Below, piece by piece: positions 55,058 to 58,644 of a DNA stretch of 58,644 nucleotides; within the stretch, counting starts at the first letter, position 1; each line of letters opens with the position of its first letter. The DNA lies in assembly GCA_018714385.1 (NCBI GenBank), contig DVNL01000013.1:1-58644 (forward strand). The letters are read 5' to 3'. This DNA is from Candidatus Enterosoma merdigallinarum (GTDB lineage: Bacteria > Bacillota_I > Bacilli_A > RFN20 > CAG-288). Both the position numbers and the translations under genes were made by a program. The notes beneath the pieces were generated by a model that saw only the letters and a program-made list of their open reading frames with translations, had not been told where the DNA came from and made no database searches.

Positions 55058-55531
55058 CTACCAGCGATAGTGTGCGTAAGCCTTGTTGGCCTCGGCGGTC
55101 TTGTGCATATCGTCTCTTCTCTTGACGGCTCCGCCAGTGCCGTTGGCAGCATCGATGATCTCGCCGGCAAGCTTGTCGGTCATGGTCTTCTCGTTTCTCA
55201 GTCTGGCATAAGTGACAAGCCATCTGAGGCCGAGGGTGACCTTTCTCTCGGGGGAGACTTCGACAGGGACCTGATAGTTGCTGGCGCCGACTCTTCTGGC
55301 CTTCAGTTCGACCTCAGGCATGATGTTGCCGAGGGCGATCTCGAAAACTTCGAGAGCAGGCTTTCCGGTCTTGGCCTCGACCTTGTCGAAAGCACCATAG
55401 AGGATGGTCTGGGCGACGCCTTTCTTTCCGTCGAGCATGATTCTGTTGATGAGTCTGGTGACCAGCTTGGAGTTATAGATAGGATCGGGTAAGACGTCTC
55501 TCTTCGTGACTGAACCATTTTTTCTAGGCAT
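55058..55531 (-). CDS. rpsG: Ribosomal protein S7
   Basis: A 157-residue 30S head protein binding 16S rRNA ([20 protein letters not shown] at the start, [12 protein letters not shown] at the end). In many bacteria S7 represses its own operon. I use the ATG at 55531 with AAGGAGATC upstream; the frame runs on to 55624, but that part overlaps rpsL. 14 bases downstream of rpsL. Confidence 0.97.
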   Translation of the reverse strand: MPRKNGSVTKRDVLPDPIYNSKLVTRLINRIMLDGKKGVAQTILYGAFDKVEAKTGKPALEVFEIALGNIMPEVELKARRVGASNYQVPVEVSPERKVTLGLRWLVTYARLRNEKTMTDKLAGEIIDAANGTGGAVKRRDDMHKTAEANKAYAHYRW

Positions 55532-55545
55532 TGTGGTAGATCTCC

Positions 55546-55971
55546 TTACTTCTTCTGGACGCTTCCGTCCTTCTTGGTGCCATAGAGAGAACGGCCTTGC
55601 TTCCTGTTCTCGACGCCGAAGCACTCAAGGGCGCCTCTGATGATGTGGTAACGGACACCAGGGAGGTCACGGACGTGGCCGCCTCTGATGAGGACCACCT
55701 TGTGCTCCTGGAGGTTATGACCTTCGCCGCCGATGTAGGCGGTGACTTCATAGCCGTTGGAGAGACGGACTCTGGCGTACTTTCTGGCGGCAGAGTTCGG
55801 CTTCTTGGGGGTCATCGTACCGACACGGGTGCAAACACCCTTCTTCTGAGGGGCAGGGATCTGCTTTTCCCTCTTGTTGAGAGAATCCCATCTCTTGCCC
55901 AAGGCCGGAGACTTGGACTTGTAGACAGGCTTCTTTCTCTCGTTTCTCACGAGCTGGTTGATTGTAGGCAT
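55546..55971 (-). CDS. rpsL: Ribosomal protein S12
   Basis: A 141-residue 30S protein at the decoding centre. TPKKPNSA retains the lysine at the first streptomycin site. At the second site the normal GGRVKDLPG is GGHVRDLPG here, so the lysine known as K87/K88 is arginine, a change linked to streptomycin resistance in several bacteria. The protein is about 17 residues longer at the N-terminal and C-terminal parts than E. coli S12, as usual in Gram-positives. GGAGGAAAAG precedes the ATG at 55971. Confidence 0.97.
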   Translation of the reverse strand: MPTINQLVRNERKKPVYKSKSPALGKRWDSLNKREKQIPAPQKKGVCTRVGTMTPKKPNSAARKYARVRLSNGYEVTAYIGGEGHNLQEHKVVLIRGGHVRDLPGVRYHIIRGALECFGVENRKQGRSLYGTKKDGSVQKK

Positions 55972-56066
55972 TCTTTTCCTCCGAATTTTGAATAATACCT
56001 TGCCACATCCCCGGGCGTTTCGGCCTCTCCCCATAAAAAGAAGCGGAACTTCCGCGAACATAGGCA
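55972..56066 (-). promoter_or_regulatory. Leader of the str operon
   Basis: A predicted transcribed leader of about 95 bases. It contains a small hairpin (GCGGAA / TTCCGC) near its 5' end and the rpsL ribosome binding site at its 3' end. Confidence 0.5.
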
Positions 56067-56072
56067 ACGAAA

Positions 56073-56101
56073 ATTATAGTGTCCTCCCTTTCGGATGTCA
56101 A
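56073..56101 (-). promoter_or_regulatory. Perfect-consensus promoter of the str operon
   Basis: On the minus strand TTGACA (56101-56096) and TATAAT (56078-56073) are separated by exactly 17 bases: an ideal housekeeping promoter, as suits the most heavily expressed genes here. Confidence 0.92.
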
Positions 56102-56378
56102 AGCTTTTTTGAAACTCCCGGAGAGGAGGTAGAAAAATCATCGAAGAACCGCCTTCAAAAGGCCTGGACAAGGCGAAAATAGAGCCTGTCGTCAATCCTT
56201 TGGTATTTTGAGCAATATTGTTTCTGATAGGTTTTTTCTTCATTTGAAATTCCGGCCGCAAAGCCAAGCGGTCCCTAGTTCAGACGACAATCTTCCTCTT
56301 GAGCAAAGGATAATGTCTCTTTCTATCTCTTTTTTTGTCGATATGGCATAATAAGGCCATTATTAAGGAGGAAAACAA
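56102..56378. other. Non-coding region between str operon and peptidase
   Basis: No coding frame recognised. It holds upstream sequence of the str promoter. Toward the right, GCATAAT-like and AAGGAGG elements serve the peptidase gene. No RNA gene identified. Confidence 0.4.
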
Positions 56379-58280
56379 ATGGCAGAAAAAACGAAAGTCC
56401 GTCCGCAGGACGATCTTTATGAATATGTCAACGGCGACTTTATCAAAAAAGCAAGGATACCTTCCGACCACCCTTCCGTCGGTGGTTTCATCACCTTGAG
56501 AGACAACGTCGAAAAAATCATGCTCCGGGAATTCCAGTCTTTCGCAAACGGAAGGCGGGCTCCCGATGAATTGTTGGAGAGAGCCATTCTCCTTTATAAG
56601 AAGGTCCTCGACACCGACGGAAGGAAAAAGATCGGCTATCGCCCCCTCATCGAAAAGCTCTCCTATCTCGACAGCATCAAGACACTGGATGACCTAACGG
56701 CTTCTTTCTATTATCTCTACGATCACAATTATCCTTTGCCCTTCCAGCTCGGCATCGACACCGACATGAAGGACACCCGGAGACATGTCATCGCCATGAC
56801 CGGCCCAAGCATCATCCTTCCCGACACGACTTACTATCAGAACAACGAGAACGGCAAAAAACTTTTGAACGTCTATGCCGACAGCGCGACAGAGATTCTC
56901 GCCAATGTCTATGGGGAGACAAAGGCGAAAAAACTCGTCCACGATGCCCTGGCCTTCGACAAGAGGATCGCCGGACTCGTCAAAAGCCAGGAGGAATGGG
57001 CCGACTATGTCAAGTCCTACAATCCCACCGAGACAGAAACAGTCATCGAAAAGGTCTTTCCTATCCGCCTGGGAGACTTCTTGCAGTCTCGCTTCGGCAC
57101 CCTACCGGAAAAGATCGTCATCATGGATCCCCGATTCTTCGACAATTTCTCTTCCCTCCTCAACGAAAAGACGATCCGCGAATATGTCGCTTGGGCGAAG
57201 ATGACCTTAGCCATAGGCATGGCCAACTATCTCGATGAAGAAACCCGCATCCTCGCCTCGAGCTATTCCCGTGCCCTCAGCGGCGTCAAGGACAGCCCGA
57301 CGACCGAGAAGTTCGCCTATCGCCTCGTCAACAGCTTCTACGGCGAACCGATCGGCATCTACTACGGAAAGAAATACTTCGGCGAAAAAGCCAAGAAGGA
57401 CGTCATCAAGATCGTCCAGGACCTCATAGAGACCTATAAGGAAAGGCTTGCCGAAAACACCTGGCTCAGCAAGAAGACCCGCGAAAAGGCCATCGTCAAG
57501 CTCGACAAGATGGTCCTCAAGATCGGATATCCCGAAAAGGCGGATCCTTCCTACTACGCCTTGACTTTCTCTCCGGAGTCTTCCCTCTTCGAAATCGTCG
57601 ATACCTTGGCGATCGAAAGGGGACGCTATGGCGACTCCCTCTTCTCAAAGCCTGTCGACAGGACGCGCTGGGTCATGGATGCCCATCTCGTCAATGCCTG
57701 CTACAACCCGAGCTACAACGACATCACCTTCCCGGCCGCCATCCTTCAGGCCCCCTTCTACAGCCTCGAGCAGAAGCCGGAGGAAAACTACGGCGGCATC
57801 GGCACCGTCATCGGGCATGAAATCAGCCATGCCTTCGACAACAACGGCGCCCAGATGGACGAGTTCGGAAACATCAATAACTGGTGGACCAAGAAGGACT
57901 ATGACGTCTTCCAGAAGAAGACCCAGGCCATGATCGAACAGTTCGACGGCCTCCCCCTGTTGGATTCCAAGGTCAACGGCAAGCTCGTCGTCAGCGAGAA
58001 CATCGCCGACAACGGCGGCGTCGCCTCTTCCCTCCAGACCATGGAAAGAAACATCAAAAAGCCGGACTACCAAGCCTTCTTCCTGAATTTCGCCCGCATC
58101 TGGTGCACCAAGGCACGGCCGCAATATACAAAGCTCCTTTTGAACATCGATGTCCATTCCCCTTGTTATTATCGTGCCGATATGCAGGTGAGAAACTTCC
58201 CGCAGTTCCATGCCGCCTTCAAGGTGAAGGAAGGCGACGGCATGTATATGCCGGTGGACAAACGCATCATAATCTGGTAA
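56379..58280 (+). CDS. pepO: M13-family zinc endopeptidase, PepO/neprilysin-like
   Basis: A 633-residue metalloprotease. The zinc site is GHEISH (His480, Glu481, His484) with the third ligand Glu540 in SENIADNGG, where Asp544 supports His. NINNWWTKKDY and the C-terminal segment RVRNF-like (MQVRNFPQFHAAF) also match M13. No signal peptide or membrane helix is present, so it is likely a cytoplasmic oligopeptidase as in lactic acid bacteria. AAGGAGG lies upstream of the ATG. Confidence 0.93.
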   Translation: MAEKTKVRPQDDLYEYVNGDFIKKARIPSDHPSVGGFITLRDNVEKIMLREFQSFANGRRAPDELLERAILLYKKVLDTDGRKKIGYRPLIEKLSYLDSIKTLDDLTASFYYLYDHNYPLPFQLGIDTDMKDTRRHVIAMTGPSIILPDTTYYQNNENGKKLLNVYADSATEILANVYGETKAKKLVHDALAFDKRIAGLVKSQEEWADYVKSYNPTETETVIEKVFPIRLGDFLQSRFGTLPEKIVIMDPRFFDNFSSLLNEKTIREYVAWAKMTLAIGMANYLDEETRILASSYSRALSGVKDSPTTEKFAYRLVNSFYGEPIGIYYGKKYFGEKAKKDVIKIVQDLIETYKERLAENTWLSKKTREKAIVKLDKMVLKIGYPEKADPSYYALTFSPESSLFEIVDTLAIERGRYGDSLFSKPVDRTRWVMDAHLVNACYNPSYNDITFPAAILQAPFYSLEQKPEENYGGIGTVIGHEISHAFDNNGAQMDEFGNINNWWTKKDYDVFQKKTQAMIEQFDGLPLLDSKVNGKLVVSENIADNGGVASSLQTMERNIKKPDYQAFFLNFARIWCTKARPQYTKLLLNIDVHSPCYYRADMQVRNFPQFHAAFKVKEGDGMYMPVDKRIIIW

Positions 58281-58318
58281 AAAAGCAGTCTTAGGAGGCT
58301 ATCAAGGCCTCCTTCTCC

Positions 58319-58396
58319 GGCCCAATAGCTCAGCCTGGATAGAGCATCAGTCTTCGAAACTGAGTGCCGTAGGTTCAAATCCTACTTGGGTCACCA
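58319..58396 (+). tRNA. tRNA-Arg (TCG)
   Basis: 78 bases with encoded CCA. The acceptor arms are GGCCCAA and TTGGGTC, and the anticodon stem TCAGT/ACTGA surrounds the loop CTTCGAA, giving TCG, which reads CGA and related arginine codons. It sits directly after the peptidase gene. Confidence 0.9.
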
Positions 58397-58397
58397 C

Positions 58398-58644
58398 TTA
58401 GCAACCATCCGAACCTGTGAGGTTCACCGAACAGGTTTTGTAATACGTATCGAAGTCTCGGGTTATGCTCAGAGGATCCGATACCGTCAGATCCTTCAGA
58501 AGGTTCATCTTCTGGAAGACGAAATCTACGAGGCTATTGCGGTATTTGTCGGCATTGTGCTTGTCGATAGGGGTATCGTCGACCAGGATTTCCCCTTTTG
58601 CGGGAATATGTCCATCCCGGCAATAAGATTGAGAAGAGTCGTCT
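58398..58644 (-). pseudogene. Decayed ABC transporter ATPase fragment, cut by the window edge
   Basis: On the minus strand the sequence reads as the part of an ABC ATPase after Walker A: TTLLNLIAGMDI in one frame, then PAKGEILVDDTPIDKHNADK and the Q-loop FVFQKMNLLKDLTVSDPLS in the next. A one-base shift separates the two near 58620. After the Q-loop the frame turns into unrelated sequence and stops at 58398, so the signature and Walker B are lost. The upstream (N-terminal) part lies outside the window. The break is two bases from the tRNA-Arg 3' end, suggesting a deletion or integration at the tRNA. Confidence 0.7.
58411..58440 (+). terminator. Possible terminator of tRNA-Arg
   Basis: AACCTGT and ACAGGTT flank a 12-base loop and are followed by TTTTG. 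The short stem makes this uncertain. Confidence 0.4.

Noticed and set aside
52886..55492. A long plus-strand open frame opposite fusA and rpsG
   Set aside because: Antisense to highly conserved translation genes; an artefact of codon bias.

Overview
The window looks like a chromosomal contig from an uncultured low-GC Gram-positive bacterium, probably a Bacilli lineage close to Mollicutes or Erysipelotrichia. I infer this from the Firmicutes-type str operon (rpsL-rpsG-fusA-tuf), many lipoproteins with Ser/Pro/Gln-rich linkers, an rqcP-tilS pair, AGGAGG ribosome binding sites, and a sugar-type ABC ATPase with the large insertion I associate with mycoplasma homologues. TGA acts as a stop and Trp is TGG, so the standard bacterial code applies. 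The taxonomic placement is inference, not a search result.

Layout. 1-16.2 kb is a surface-polysaccharide locus. A leftward AT-rich block (HAD-like protein, SGNH lipoprotein, acyltransferase, Wzy-like polymerase, GT2) is split by a GC-rich IS1634-type element whose transposase carries an in-frame TGA. A rightward block (acetyltransferase, GT4, GT32-like, DUF4422, rmlA-C-D-B, Wzz-like protein) makes and uses dTDP-L-rhamnose. No flippase or priming transferase is visible, so the locus probably continues to the left. 16.2-20.2 kb is a translationally coupled leftward unit: a membrane beta-propeller-like protein, a maltose-type acetyltransferase, and an ABC exporter. 20.3-32.5 kb is mixed housekeeping: tRNA-Met, tRNA-Ile2(CAU), RluB-like synthase, ferredoxin, tRNA-Ile, an AbiE-type antitoxin with a collapsed toxin, a DUF234-type ATPase, rqcP, tilS, NUDIX, unknown genes, a Gtf3-like transferase, an FGGY kinase and a ClC channel. 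Several of these genes appear to be leaderless.

32.5-49.1 kb is the most interesting region. It holds a 5'-nucleotidase lipoprotein, two small lipoproteins, tRNA-Ser, then a long leftward operon: an exported membrane protein, an ABC ATPase with a ~270-residue insertion, two permeases, two paralogous solute-binding lipoproteins, a staphylococcal-nuclease lipoprotein, a zinc-ribbon membrane protein, and an 803-residue lipoprotein with repeated OB-like modules. I read it as a system that cuts extracellular nucleic acid at the surface, dephosphorylates the products and imports them. The separate lipoproteins together carry the domains found fused in nucleases such as Bacillus YhcR. 49.3-51.5 kb has two RDD membrane proteins. 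51.6-56.1 kb is the str operon with a perfect-consensus promoter. 56.4-58.3 kb is an M13 metallopeptidase, followed by tRNA-Arg and a decayed ABC ATPase fragment.
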